A stretch of 61,999 nucleotides of DNA, from assembly GCA_943326015.2 (NCBI GenBank), contig CALPRQ020000021.1, forward strand, positions 1-61,999, given 5' to 3'. Of this stretch, positions 41,817 through 50,227 are shown piece by piece (the stretch's first letter is position 1; each line of letters starts with the position of its first letter). The translations under genes were made by a program, and so were the position numbers. The stretch is from Chitinophaga pinensis (GTDB lineage: Bacteria; Pseudomonadota; Gammaproteobacteria; Burkholderiales; Burkholderiaceae_C). The notes under the pieces were generated by a model. The model made no database searches and was not told the origin of the DNA. It saw nothing but the letters and a program-made list of their open reading frames with translations.

Positions 41817-42014
41817 ATGCAACAGATCTTCACCGTCACCGGCATGACTTGCGGCCATTGCGAAAAGGCCGTGACGCAGGCCATCCGATCCATCGACCCG
41901 CAGGCCCAGGTCAGGATCGACCGGACGCAGGACCGGGTCGAAGTCGAGTCCAGCCAGCCGCGCGAGGCCCTGGCCGGTGCCATCGCCGAAGAGGGTTACC
42001 AGGTCCAGGCCTGA
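41817..42014 (+). CDS. copZ: CopZ-like copper chaperone
   Basis: This 65-residue cytosolic protein is a single heavy-metal-associated domain, MQQIFTVTGMTCGHCEKAV, with the Cu(I)-binding CGHC. It should deliver copper to CopA, encoded divergently 113 bp away. ATG 41817 follows AAGGA; TTG three bases upstream is less likely. An intrinsic terminator lies 42 bp downstream. Confidence 0.93.
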   Translation: MQQIFTVTGMTCGHCEKAVTQAIRSIDPQAQVRIDRTQDRVEVESSQPREALAGAIAEEGYQVQA

Positions 42015-42055
42015 CGCCACCTGCTCTGGCCTGCATCGCTCCAGGCCTTGTACCG

Positions 42056-42085
42056 CGCCGCCCCAACCGGGCGGCGTTTCTTTTG
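42056..42085 (+). terminator. Intrinsic terminator after copZ
   Basis: CGCCGCCC pairs with GGGCGGCG around a short CAACC-type loop, followed by TTTCTTTT at 42077-42084. It ends the copZ transcript before the AT-rich spacer upstream of minC. Confidence 0.85.
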
Positions 42086-42093
42086 GTATCGAC

Positions 42094-42132
42094 CTGTTGA
42101 TAAAAATGGGAATTCGTTGAACTTATCAACAG
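42094..42132. repeat. Perfect 10-bp inverted repeat with DnaA-box-like halves upstream of minC
   Basis: CTGTTGATAA (42094-42103) and TTATCAACAG (42123-42132) form a perfect inverted repeat with a 19-bp spacer. Each half contains TTATCAACA, one mismatch from the DnaA box. The rest of the 367-bp gap 42015-42381 is AT-rich, with T and A runs and no gene. It could be an operator for minCDE or a DnaA-binding site. Confidence 0.55.
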
Positions 42133-42349
42133 CCTGTGCAAATCATTCAATAGGGTTGTTGTCGGAGGGTGAGGCAAAAAAGACTCCCTCGGACTTACCC
42201 CAGCCCAAAGTTGCTGATGATTTTTATCAATATATGCAAATATTTACTGTTATCGCTATTTAAAATGGATAAATAGAGAGGTTCCGTCTGGAACAGCAAA
42301 AAATCAGGAAAATTCATGCCCTGTCTTTTTTCGCATTTCTGCGCTGGCT

Positions 42350-42358
42350 GTTAAGATT
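42350..42358 (+). promoter_or_regulatory. Candidate extended -10 promoter of minCDE
   Basis: TGTTAAGAT is an extended -10 (TG-n-TAAGAT) 24 bp before the minC ATG. The -35 region is weak. The short leader has no obvious ribosome site. Confidence 0.4.
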
Positions 42359-42381
42359 TGCGCTTTCAAACCCTTATTCGC

Positions 42382-43122
42382 ATGTCTTCTGCCGCACCGG
42401 GCGCGACTGCCCCCCTGTTCGAAATCAAGAGTGCCCAGTTACCTCTGGTGGCCCTGTTGTTGAAGTCGACGCATCTCAACGATGTCGCCAAGGAACTCCA
42501 GCAACGCTACGGCAACAGCCCCGATTTCTTCGCGGGCGATCCCCTGCTGATCGACCTGTCCCACCTGAGCGGCACCGAAGAAGTGCCCGAGTGGAGCTAT
42601 CTGCTGCCCTTGCTGCGCCGCTATCACCTGCTGCCGGTGGCGGTCAGGGGCGGCAATCCCAAGCAGATGCAATCCGCGCTGCATGCAGGACTCGCTCATG
42701 CCAATGAAGCGACGCTGGATCGTACCGAGGTGGCGAGCCAGGCGGTCTCTGCCGCGCCCGAATCCGAGCCACATCTCATGCCAGCGCTGATCGTCGACAA
42801 GCCGCTGCGCTCGGGTCAGCAGGTCTATGCCCGCGGCCGCGATCTGGTCGTGCTGGCGGCCGTCAACCCCGGTGCCGAAGTGATTGCAGACGGCCATATT
42901 CACGTGTTTGCACCGCTGCGAGGCAAGGCGATTGCTGGCGCGCGTGGTTATGCCGACGCCCGCATTTTTGCGACCAGCCTGGAGGCCCAACTGGTTTCGA
43001 TCGCCGGTGTCTATCGCACCAGCGACAAGCCACTGCCAGCCAATGTGCAGGGCAAGCCGGCCCAGGTCAGGCTGCAAAACGGGCCGGACGGCGAGAAACT
43101 GGTTCTGGAACCCATCATCTGA
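42382..43122 (+). CDS. minC: Septum site-determining protein MinC
   Basis: This 246-residue FtsZ inhibitor has an N-terminal FtsZ-binding domain (about 10-100, FEIKSAQLPLVALLLKS) and a C-terminal beta-helix that binds MinD, with SGQQVYARGRDLVVLA and the HIHVFAPLRGKAIAGA turns. It blocks Z-ring assembly near the poles. ATG 42382 (MSSAAPGATAP) is chosen over an upstream in-frame codon. It heads minCDE, with 28 bp to minD. Confidence 0.94.
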   Translation: MSSAAPGATAPLFEIKSAQLPLVALLLKSTHLNDVAKELQQRYGNSPDFFAGDPLLIDLSHLSGTEEVPEWSYLLPLLRRYHLLPVAVRGGNPKQMQSALHAGLAHANEATLDRTEVASQAVSAAPESEPHLMPALIVDKPLRSGQQVYARGRDLVVLAAVNPGAEVIADGHIHVFAPLRGKAIAGARGYADARIFATSLEAQLVSIAGVYRTSDKPLPANVQGKPAQVRLQNGPDGEKLVLEPII

Positions 43123-43150
43123 TCCGCTTTCAAGTAAAGAAACAACAAAA

Positions 43151-43966
43151 ATGGCAAAAATCGTCGTAGTGACTTCAGGTAAGGGTGGAGTCGGCAAGAC
43201 CACCACCAGTGCCAGCTTCGCCACCGGTCTAGCACTTAAGGGATTCAAGACCGTCGTGATCGACTTTGACGTCGGCCTGCGCAACCTTGACCTGATCATG
43301 GGTTGCGAGCGTCGCGTGGTGTACGACTTCATCAACGTGATTCATGGCGAGGCCAATCTCAACCAGGCGCTGATCAAGGACAAGCAGTGCGAGAACCTCT
43401 ATGTGCTGGCGGCCAGCCAGACGCGCGACAAGGACGCACTGACGCAGCAGGGCGTGGGTCAGGTGCTGTCCGACCTGGCCGGCATGGGCTTCGAGTACAT
43501 CATCTGCGACTCACCGGCTGGCATCGAGACCGGTGCCATGATGGCCATGCATTTCGCCGACGAGGCGCTGGTGGTGACCAACCCCGAGGTGTCGTCGGTG
43601 CGAGACTCCGACCGCATCCTGGGCATGCTGGGCAGCAAGACCCGGCGCGCGATCGAGGGCAAGGAGCCGGTCAAGGAGCATCTGCTGGTCACGCGCTACA
43701 ACCCGCTCCGGGTCGAGGATGGCCAGATGCTCTCGCTGATGGACATCCACGACATCCTGCGCATCGACCTGATCGGCGTGGTTCCCGAGAGCGAGGTGGT
43801 GCTGCAGGCTTCTAACGAAGGCATGCCGGTCATCCACAAGCAGGGCAGCGACGTGTCCGAGTCCTACAAGGATGTGGTCGATCGCTTCCTGGGCCAGGAG
43901 CGGCCGCTGCGCTTCACTGAACCGGTCAAGCCAGGTTTCCTTCAGCGTCTGTTCGGCGGGAGATGA
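43151..43966 (+). CDS. minD: Septum site-determining ATPase MinD
   Basis: This 271-residue ATPase carries the deviant Walker [14 protein letters not shown], switch [11 protein letters not shown] and Walker B-like [11 protein letters not shown]. The C-terminal amphipathic helix [10 protein letters not shown] targets it to the membrane. It recruits MinC and oscillates with MinE. ATG follows a weak purine-rich stretch. The stop overlaps a possible upstream ATG of minE. Confidence 0.97.
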   Translation: MAKIVVVTSGKGGVGKTTTSASFATGLALKGFKTVVIDFDVGLRNLDLIMGCERRVVYDFINVIHGEANLNQALIKDKQCENLYVLAASQTRDKDALTQQGVGQVLSDLAGMGFEYIICDSPAGIETGAMMAMHFADEALVVTNPEVSSVRDSDRILGMLGSKTRRAIEGKEPVKEHLLVTRYNPLRVEDGQMLSLMDIHDILRIDLIGVVPESEVVLQASNEGMPVIHKQGSDVSESYKDVVDRFLGQERPLRFTEPVKPGFLQRLFGGR

Positions 43967-43971
43967 GCACC

Positions 43972-44232
43972 ATGTCTTTTTTTTCCTTCCTGCTTGGCGA
44001 GAAGAAGAGAAGCGCCTCGGTCGCCAAGGAGCGGCTGCAGATCATCCTGGCACACGAGCGCAGCGGTCGCAATCCGGGCGTGCCCGACTATCTGCCCGCC
44101 CTGCAGCGTGACCTGATCGCGGTGATCAGCAAGTACGTCCAGATCAATCCGGAAGACATCAAGGTCCAGCTCGACCGCGAGGACAACCTCGAGGTGCTCG
44201 AAGTCAAGATCGAGCTGCCCGAGCCGCGCTGA
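43972..44232 (+). CDS. minE: Cell division topological specificity factor MinE
   Basis: This 86-residue protein starts [20 protein letters not shown], the membrane-targeting and anti-MinCD part, followed by the dimerising domain ([20 protein letters not shown]). It drives MinD off the membrane. Start 43972 has GGAGATGAG upstream; an ATG at 43963 overlapping minD would add three residues. Confidence 0.96.
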   Translation: MSFFSFLLGEKKRSASVAKERLQIILAHERSGRNPGVPDYLPALQRDLIAVISKYVQINPEDIKVQLDREDNLEVLEVKIELPEPR

Positions 44233-44310
44233 GCCTGCTCTGCCTGGCGCCTTCGTCCGTTCGGATGACGTGCCTGAGCGGTCGTCCATTCCCGCATGGA
44301 GATGCGAATC

Positions 44311-44679
44311 GTGAAACGCCTGATCCTGCTGATGCTGCTGCTGGCGCTGTCCGCTTGTGCCGTCCCCCCTCCGGACCCGGTCGCAGCGATGCCCCCGACC
44401 GAGGTCGCTGCCGTGCCGCTCGTGCGCGAGCAGGCCGATCCGCCGCTGCCGCTGCTCGAGCACCCTGGCAAGCCACCCGCCAACGGCCATGTCTGGATCG
44501 CCGGCCGCTGGGACCTGGCCGATGGACGCTACCGCTGGCAGCCGGGCAACTGGGCGGCGCCAAGGCCCGGCCTTGTCTGGCAACCCCATGTCTGGCGCCT
44601 GGCTGGCGACCGCTGGCTGCAGGAAGGTGGCCGCTGGGAGCCTGACGGCAACGGCTCGGTCCGACTGCGCCGGCGCTGA
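44311..44679 (+). CDS. Small lipoprotein with WxxGxW-type repeats
   Basis: This 122-residue protein starts at GTG 44311, nine bases after GGAG; ATGs at 44296 and 44302 are alternatives. The signal MKRLILLMLLLALSAC ends in a lipobox. Mature sequence has tryptophan-rich repeats such as GHVWIAGRWDLADGRYRW and PGLVWQPHVWRLAGDRW, matching the YXWGQ/WxxGxW repeat family. It should sit in the cell envelope. Function is unknown; the next gene is a longer relative, so the two are probably paralogues. Confidence 0.75.
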   Translation: MKRLILLMLLLALSACAVPPPDPVAAMPPTEVAAVPLVREQADPPLPLLEHPGKPPANGHVWIAGRWDLADGRYRWQPGNWAAPRPGLVWQPHVWRLAGDRWLQEGGRWEPDGNGSVRLRRR

Positions 44680-44805
44680 AGCCCTGGCGAGTCAGAGCGG
44701 CTCAGGTCCGACTACGCCAAGATGAAAGGCCAGCTCGACGGGTCTGTGCCGGGGCGTCACAGCTGTAAGCAGCTGTTGCAAGCCCTTGTTCACCGCAAGG
44801 CTGGC

Positions 44806-44820
44806 GCCGACAATGTCGGC
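44806..44820. promoter_or_regulatory. Palindrome covering the ribosome-site position of the next gene
   Basis: GCCGACAATGTCGGC is a perfect 7-bp inverted repeat around one base, ending directly at the ATG (44821). It occupies the place of the ribosome site. It could be a protein operator or an RNA structure limiting translation. Confidence 0.4.
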
Positions 44821-45582
44821 ATGACATCAGTTCGTACCCGCTTGGCCCTTTTGTTCGCTGCCGCCGCCCTGGGGGGCTGCGCAGTGGTGCCGGCGTATGA
44901 CTATGGCCCGCGCTACGATCCCGCGCCTGCCGTTACCGTCTATGCGGCGCCACCGGCGCCCCTGGTTGAATACCGCAGCCTGCCACCCGCGCAGGGCTAT
45001 GTCTGGCTCGATGGCTACTGGAACTGGGGCGGCGCCCACTATGCCTGGGTGCCGGGTCGCTGGGTGAACCCGCCGCCGGGCCAGGTCTGGGCGCCGCGCG
45101 TGTGGCAGCGCGACGGCGAGCGCTGGCATTCCCATGGCGGTCATTGGGAAGAGCGCCGTGAGGACCGCCGTCCCCCGCCGCAATCCTTCTGGCCACGACG
45201 CGAATTCCAGCCACAGCCCCAGTCGCCCGAGCGTTCGCCCGAGCCCTGGCATCGGCAGGAGTGGCGCCCTGAATCACAGCCCGAACCGCATCGTCATCCC
45301 TCCCACGACGGTGCGCCAGCGCCGGCTTTTTCGCGGCCGTCGATGTTGCAGCCTCCTGTGCAGGGCGCGGTCCAGCCCGCACCTGAACCACACAGAAGAC
45401 CCGAGGGGCCGCTGCACCTTGTCCCGAGCGAGGCCCAGCGGATGGCGCCGGCCGTCGCTCCGCGCTCCGAGCCACCGCCCAGGTCGGCTGAAGCCGCTCC
45501 TCAGCGCAGGGAGCCCGACGAAGGAGGCCGGCGCATGGACCGCCGGCGGCCCGATGATGGCGAGCCGCACGATCGGCGCTGA
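44821..45582 (+). CDS. Larger WxxGxW-repeat lipoprotein with Pro/Arg/His-rich tail
   Basis: This 253-residue protein has a signal peptide with lipobox ALGGC and a tryptophan-repeat region (residues 50-110: GYVWLDGYWNWGGAHYAWV, PGRWVNPPPGQVW, ERWHSHGGHWEE). The remaining 140 residues are disordered and rich in Pro, Arg, His and Glu. It resembles the preceding lipoprotein gene at its repeats. Envelope location is inferred. No partner or function is known. Confidence 0.75.
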   Translation: MTSVRTRLALLFAAAALGGCAVVPAYDYGPRYDPAPAVTVYAAPPAPLVEYRSLPPAQGYVWLDGYWNWGGAHYAWVPGRWVNPPPGQVWAPRVWQRDGERWHSHGGHWEERREDRRPPPQSFWPRREFQPQPQSPERSPEPWHRQEWRPESQPEPHRHPSHDGAPAPAFSRPSMLQPPVQGAVQPAPEPHRRPEGPLHLVPSEAQRMAPAVAPRSEPPPRSAEAAPQRREPDEGGRRMDRRRPDDGEPHDRR

Positions 45583-45605
45583 GTTGTCCCATGACAAGAA
45601 TGCGA

Positions 45606-45635
45606 TTGTCATATTCAGCTTCCCGCTCCTAGAAT
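45606..45635 (+). promoter_or_regulatory. Sigma70-like promoter of the DUF2589 cassette
   Basis: TTGTCA (45606-45611) and TAGAAT (45630-45635) are 18 bp apart, each one or two bases from consensus. Transcription would begin within the following stem. Confidence 0.65.
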
Positions 45636-45673
45636 GAAATCGCAGCGTGGCCGGTCGGCTGCGCTGCGATTTC
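45636..45673 (+). promoter_or_regulatory. Perfect 12-bp stem-loop in the leader of the DUF2589 cassette
   Basis: GAAATCGCAGCG (45636-45647) pairs perfectly with CGCTGCGATTTC (45662-45673) around 14 nt. It is not followed by a T run, so it is not a terminator. It directly follows the promoter and ends 25 bp before the ATG. It may protect the mRNA 5' end or act as an operator. Confidence 0.6.
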
Positions 45674-45698
45674 CATCAAAAATTCAGGGGGTAGAGAA

Positions 45699-46538
45699 AT
45701 GGCTGCAAATCCGGGAACCGAACTGTCCAGTCTCAATTTCGGCAACATGATCGGCGGGCCGCTGTGCGCGGTCATCGAGGCGCAGACCCAGGCCGCGCGC
45801 GCCACGGCCGACTTCATCAAGACGGTGGGCTTCGACAAGGACAACAAGCCGGTCTACGTCGAGTTCAAGTACCCCAAGGAGGTCGCGCCCTACCAGCCCG
45901 CGGTCGAGGCCCATGTCGCCTCGGTCACCGTCTCCAACCAGGGCGCGGGCTACGAGAGCGCGCCGACCGTGACCTTCTCGGCCGGCAGCAGCGATACCGC
46001 TGCCCAGGGCCAGGCCGTGGTCGAGAACGGCAAGGTGGTGCGCATCGAGCTGACCGATGGCGGCAGCTACAGCTCGGCGCCGACCGTCACCCTGAGCGCG
46101 CCGACCGGCGACGGCGGCACCCAGGCGACCGCGACCGTGGTGTTCGCCACCCGCAAGGATGCGGTGGAGGCCAAGTTCCAGGACATGAAGATCGAGGTTC
46201 CGCTGCTGACCATGCTGCCGATTCCCTTCATCCGGGTGGAAGAGGCGACCATCGACTTCAACGCCAAGATCAACTCGATCGAGACCCAGAGCGAGAGCAG
46301 CGACCTGGCGATCGGCGGCAACCTCGAGGTCAAGCAGCGCTGGCCCGGCGGCTCGGCCAAGCTCAACGTGTCCTGCTCGTACAAGAAGACGACCGCCAGC
46401 GGCAGCAACGTCGAGCGCACCTACTCGATGCATATCTTCGTCAAGGCCTCGCAGGACGAGATGCCGGCCGGCATGGAGAAGCTGCTCGGCTTGCTCGAAG
46501 GCGCGATGCGCTCCACTCCGGTTGGCGAAGTGAAGTAG
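45699..46538 (+). CDS. DUF2589 protein with inserted beta-repeat domain
   Basis: This 279-residue protein has the two halves of DUF2589. The N-terminal half has SSLNFGNMIGGPLCAVIEAQ (residues 10-29). The C-terminal half has KIEVPLLTMLPIPFIRVEEA, a later STR-like region and MPAGMEKLLGLLEGAM. Between them, residues 68-150 carry two repeats of the type VTVSNQGAGYESAPTVTFSA and SYSSAPTVTLSA, common in phage tail fibres and adhesins. No signal peptide is seen. It is the first gene of a three-gene cassette, with 42 bp to the next. Function of DUF2589 is unknown to me. Confidence 0.8.
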   Translation: MAANPGTELSSLNFGNMIGGPLCAVIEAQTQAARATADFIKTVGFDKDNKPVYVEFKYPKEVAPYQPAVEAHVASVTVSNQGAGYESAPTVTFSAGSSDTAAQGQAVVENGKVVRIELTDGGSYSSAPTVTLSAPTGDGGTQATATVVFATRKDAVEAKFQDMKIEVPLLTMLPIPFIRVEEATIDFNAKINSIETQSESSDLAIGGNLEVKQRWPGGSAKLNVSCSYKKTTASGSNVERTYSMHIFVKASQDEMPAGMEKLLGLLEGAMRSTPVGEVK

Positions 46539-46580
46539 GATTGACAACATAAATCCATCACTTCAAGCCAGGACAGGAAA

Positions 46581-47309
46581 ATGAGCGAGCTCAGCGAAAC
46601 CCTAGGACACCTCCTATGCGAGATCACCCGTGCCCGCATGGCGGCCGACCGCGAGTCGGTCCGGATCGCCAGGCAGTACGCCGAGGACGCAGACGGCTTG
46701 CTGCGCCATTTTCCGGTTCCGCGCATGCGCATGCCCCAGCTTGAGCTGACGCTGCCGGTGGTGGTCTCGCAGATCCCGGAAGGCTATGTCACCAAGGTGG
46801 CGCCCGACATGCTGATAGCGGCCTTGTCCGCCAACCTCAAGGAGGCGCTCAAGGCCCAGTCCATCCACGTCAGCACGACCGAGATCCGCAGAATAGTTCG
46901 CGCCGACGCCAACCTGAACCAGGGCCTGGTCGATGAGCAGCTGTCCACCAAGCTGACCGAGCAACTGCACGACCACACGCGCCGGCTGGTCGAGCGCCAG
47001 GTTGCCAAGGAGGCGGCGGCTCCCGGCGCGGGCGAAACCGCGACAGCAAGCCAGAGTGCCGAGCGCTTCAAGGAGATCGCCGCCATCATCCGCACCCAGG
47101 TCAACCGCACGCTGGATGCGTTGCCGCAGCGGCCGATCGGCATCAGTGTCGATGCGCGCACGCAACAGGTCAAGGAGACCAATCAGGGCGGCAGCTTCTG
47201 CCTCAACCTCAGGCTCAACGTGACCGAGGAGGGGCTGGACATGCTGTTCGAGGACTCCGCGCCCGGCCAGGACAAGCCGCCCGCGCTCAGTCGCCTGATG
47301 CCGGAGTAA
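46581..47309 (+). CDS. Uncharacterised DUF2589-cassette protein, gene 2
   Basis: This 242-residue protein has a helical start (MSELSETLGHLLCEITRARM), a short MRMPQLELTLPVVVSQIPEG stretch that resembles the beta motif of DUF2589 proteins, a charged helical middle, and a beta-rich end (FCLNLRLNVTEEGLDMLFED). No known domain is recognised. It is soluble, with no signal. AGGAC lies upstream of ATG. It lies between the DUF2589 gene and gene 3, six bases apart from the latter, so the three are almost surely cotranscribed. Confidence 0.75.
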   Translation: MSELSETLGHLLCEITRARMAADRESVRIARQYAEDADGLLRHFPVPRMRMPQLELTLPVVVSQIPEGYVTKVAPDMLIAALSANLKEALKAQSIHVSTTEIRRIVRADANLNQGLVDEQLSTKLTEQLHDHTRRLVERQVAKEAAAPGAGETATASQSAERFKEIAAIIRTQVNRTLDALPQRPIGISVDARTQQVKETNQGGSFCLNLRLNVTEEGLDMLFEDSAPGQDKPPALSRLMPE

Positions 47310-47315
47310 GCCGGC

Positions 47316-47894
47316 ATGCAGATCGTCGTCACGGCCTTTCTGGACGAGTCGCAGGCGCTGGTCGAGGAATCGACTTGCCTGGTTGATCTCTACCAGGACA
47401 AACATCCTGATTTCCCGCAGCGGCTGATCGGCTGGCTGCGCCGGACCGAGGAAACACTCAGGAAGCATCGCCGCAGTCAGCTCGCGCCCTTGTCGGCACT
47501 GCGCGCCCGCGCCCTGGCAGCGATTGCCGGTGTGCACGAGGGGGCTGATCCGGTGGCGCGCCGGTTGCAGGCGCGCAAGCAGACCGCCAGTGCCTGCGCG
47601 CTGCTGCTGGGACAGGCGCAGGGCCTGTTGCACGAGGCCCAGGCAGCGCTCGAGCCCAAGCGCGACGAGGCCGCGCGCCTGATCCAGCAGATGCTGCAGA
47701 TCCTGCTGCAGGGGGGGGTGCTGCCGCCACTGCTGGCTGCTGCGCACGGCCCGGCCGAGCGACTGGCGCTGGTCTGGCAGGCCTGTCAGACCCGGCCCGA
47801 GGTGGCCAACGGCGCGCGCCAGATCCTGGGCCTGGTGGCCTGGGCCGACGCGCTGCGCCTGATCGACGAGACGCTGGACGCCTGGCGGCTCTGA
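47316..47894 (+). CDS. Uncharacterised DUF2589-cassette protein, gene 3
   Basis: This 192-residue protein is nearly all helical (Ala, Leu, Gln and Arg rich), with no recognised domain or signal. The codons around residues 132-135 contain a run of eight G (47711-47718), which could slip during replication. It starts six bases after gene 2. No terminator with a T run is seen behind it; the convergent sua5 gene ends 66 bp downstream. Confidence 0.7.
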   Translation: MQIVVTAFLDESQALVEESTCLVDLYQDKHPDFPQRLIGWLRRTEETLRKHRRSQLAPLSALRARALAAIAGVHEGADPVARRLQARKQTASACALLLGQAQGLLHEAQAALEPKRDEAARLIQQMLQILLQGGVLPPLLAAAHGPAERLALVWQACQTRPEVANGARQILGLVAWADALRLIDETLDAWRL

Positions 47895-47960
47895 GTCCGC
47901 CTGCCATCCCCAGCTTCGATCCAGCCTGGCCTTGAGCCTGCCGGCTTGCCAAGGCCTGAA

Positions 47961-49013
47961 TCAGGCCGCGGCGCGCTGCAGCCGGTCGCGCACGCCGTCC
48001 CAGGCGGCATCGGCCGGCGGGGTCTCGACCCAGATCAGCTTGATGCCGGGCTGATCCAGCTCGCGCAGCACCGCGAACAGCTCCTGCGCGCAGGCTTCGG
48101 CGCGCATCGGCATGTAGCGCAACAACAGGTGCCGGCTTGCGCTGCTGATCGGCTGTCTTGTGTAGATCGCGATGTGGCGCGCGTCGGCGCCGAGCAGGTC
48201 GAGTGCGGCCTGCATCTCGGCCTGCGGCATCAGGCGCACCCTTGCGGTAGGCGCGTAGTGCGATTCGAGCGTGCCGGATGCCTTGGGCGCGGCCTGGTCG
48301 CGCAGTGCGACCGGCTGGCCGATGGCGGCTTCCAGTGCCTCGATGCCGATCATGCCGGGGCGCAGCAGCACCGGGCGGCCGCGGCTGCAGTCGACGATGG
48401 TCGACTCGATGCCGACCGGGCAGGGGCCGCCGTCGAGGATGACGAGTTGCTCGTCCGACAGCCGGGCGTCGAACTCGTCGCGCACATGGCCGGCCGAGGT
48501 CGGGCTGACGCGGCCGAAGCGGTTGGCACTCGGGGCCGCCAGGCCGTGGATACCAATGGCCGCGCAGGCCTGCAGCAGCGCCTGCGCCACCGGGTGCGCC
48601 GGGCAGCGCAGGCCGATCGAGTCCTGGCCACCGGCCGAGGCCGCGCCGACACCAGGCCGGCGTGGCAGGATCAGCGTCAGCGGACCGGGCCAGAAGGCCT
48701 GCATCAGCGTGGACGCGAAGTCGGGCAGCTCGCGCGCGTAATGCGCGACGCCGGCCTGCCATTGCGCCGCGCTGGCGCCAGCCAGGTGCACGATCAGCGG
48801 GTGGTCCTTGGGCCGGCCCTTGGCATCGAAGATGCGGCCGACCGCTGGCGCCTGATCGGCGTCCGCCGCCAGGCCGTAGACGGTCTCGGTCGGCAGGCCG
48901 ACCAGCGCGCCGGCTTGCAGTGCCCGGGCGGCCTGTTCGACCGCCTGCTGTGCCTGCGCGAGCGCAGCCGCATCGGCCTGCGCCGGCTGCAGCAGCGCGC
49001 GCGCGTCCAGCAT
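47961..49013 (-). CDS. sua5: Threonylcarbamoyl-AMP synthase (Sua5/YrdC type)
   Basis: This 350-residue enzyme makes threonylcarbamoyl-AMP for the t6A modification of tRNAs decoding ANN. The YrdC domain has GALVGLPTETVYGLAADA, KGRPKDHPLIVH, FWPGPLTLIL and GLAAPSANRFGRVSPTSA. The C-terminal Sua5 domain follows the SGTLESHYAPTARV linker. The start is ATG 49013, overlapping the purK stop as TGATG, or ATG 49022; neither has a clear ribosome site. It is last in purE-purK-sua5. Confidence 0.92.
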   Translation of the reverse strand: MLDARALLQPAQADAAALAQAQQAVEQAARALQAGALVGLPTETVYGLAADADQAPAVGRIFDAKGRPKDHPLIVHLAGASAAQWQAGVAHYARELPDFASTLMQAFWPGPLTLILPRRPGVGAASAGGQDSIGLRCPAHPVAQALLQACAAIGIHGLAAPSANRFGRVSPTSAGHVRDEFDARLSDEQLVILDGGPCPVGIESTIVDCSRGRPVLLRPGMIGIEALEAAIGQPVALRDQAAPKASGTLESHYAPTARVRLMPQAEMQAALDLLGADARHIAIYTRQPISSASRHLLLRYMPMRAEACAQELFAVLRELDQPGIKLIWVETPPADAAWDGVRDRLQRAAA

Positions 49014-50227
49014 CAGCGCCATGGCGCCATGCCCAGCAGCTCGGCGCAGCGCAGCGCGGTGGCCTGCACCTGCTCGACGCTGGCGCCGGTCAAGTTGAGG
49101 TGGCCCATCTTGCGGCCCGGTCGCGCTTCGAGCTTGCCGTACAGGTGCAGGTGCGCGCCCGGTAGCGCCAGGATCTGCGCCCAGGGCGGCTCGATCGGCT
49201 GGCCGTGCTGGAACCAGAGGTCGCCCAGCAGGTTCAGCATCACGGTCGGGCTGTGCAGGCGCGGCTGCACCAGCGGCAGGCCGGCCATCGCGCGCACCTG
49301 CAGCTCGAACTGCGAGCAGTCGCAGGCGTTGATCGTGTAGTGGCCGCTGTTGTGCGGGCGCGGCGCCATCTCGTTGACGACCAGGCCGCCATGCTCGCTG
49401 CCGTCGTCGATCACGAAGTATTCGACGCACAGCACGCCGACATAGCCGAGCTGGCGCGCGACCGTGGCGGTGGTGGCGATGGCGCGCTCGGCGAGTTCGG
49501 CCGGCACGTTGCCGTCGAACACCTCGGTCACGGCCAGGATACCTTCACGGTGCAGGTTGCGCTGGACCGGGAAGTTGACCACCTGGTCGTCGGCGCCGCG
49601 CGCCACGATGACCGACAGTTCGGCCTTCAGCGGCAGCATCTTTTCGAGCACGCAGGCGACGCGGCCCATGCCGTCCCAGGCCGCGGCGAGTTCGGCCCGG
49701 TCCTTGACCCTGGCCTGGCCCTTGCCGTCGTAGCCCAGGCGGGCGGTCTTGAGGATGCCAGGCAGCAGCTCGTCGCCGACGGCAGCCAGGTCGGCTTCGG
49801 TCTCGATCGCGGCATGGGGTGCGGGGCCGACGCCGCCAGCCTGCGCGCAGGCGACGAAATGGGCCTTCTCGGCGATGCGGTCCTGCGCCACGGCGACCGC
49901 GCTGGCGGCCGGCGCAACCGGGCGGCTCGCGGCCAGGGTCTGCAGCGAGGGGGCCGGCACGTTCTCGAACTCGGTCGTGATCGCGTCGCAGCGCTCGGCG
50001 AGCTCGGCCAGACCGGCCGGGTCCTCGTAGCCGGTCTGGATGTGGAAATGGCTGACCAGCCCAGCCGGGCTGGACGGGTCTGCGTCGAGCACGGCGGTGA
50101 AGTAGCCCATCTCCTGCGCGGCCTGCACGAACATGCGGCCGAGCTGGCCGCCGCCCATGACGCCGAGCGTGGCGAGCCGGCCCTCGGCCGTCACCGATCC
50201 GGGCAGCAGGGTCTTGACGGCGCTCAT
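49013..50227 (-). CDS. purK: 5-(carboxyamino)imidazole ribonucleotide synthase PurK
   Basis: This 404-residue ATP-grasp enzyme makes N5-CAIR from AIR, bicarbonate and ATP. Marks are [46 protein letters not shown], and the C-terminal [20 protein letters not shown]. The start overlaps the purE stop as ATGA. PurE uses its product. A typical length for PurK is 350-400. Confidence 0.95.
   Translation of the reverse strand: MSAVKTLLPGSVTAEGRLATLGVMGGGQLGRMFVQAAQEMGYFTAVLDADPSSPAGLVSHFHIQTGYEDPAGLAELAERCDAITTEFENVPAPSLQTLAASRPVAPAASAVAVAQDRIAEKAHFVACAQAGGVGPAPHAAIETEADLAAVGDELLPGILKTARLGYDGKGQARVKDRAELAAAWDGMGRVACVLEKMLPLKAELSVIVARGADDQVVNFPVQRNLHREGILAVTEVFDGNVPAELAERAIATTATVARQLGYVGVLCVEYFVIDDGSEHGGLVVNEMAPRPHNSGHYTINACDCSQFELQVRAMAGLPLVQPRLHSPTVMLNLLGDLWFQHGQPIEPPWAQILALPGAHLHLYGKLEARPGRKMGHLNLTGASVEQVQATALRCAELLGMAPWR

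Noticed and set aside
42085-42380. The minC upstream region as a replication origin
   Set aside because: Only two DnaA-like sites occur and no trio repeats; the cluster at 4.7-4.9 kb is a far better candidate.
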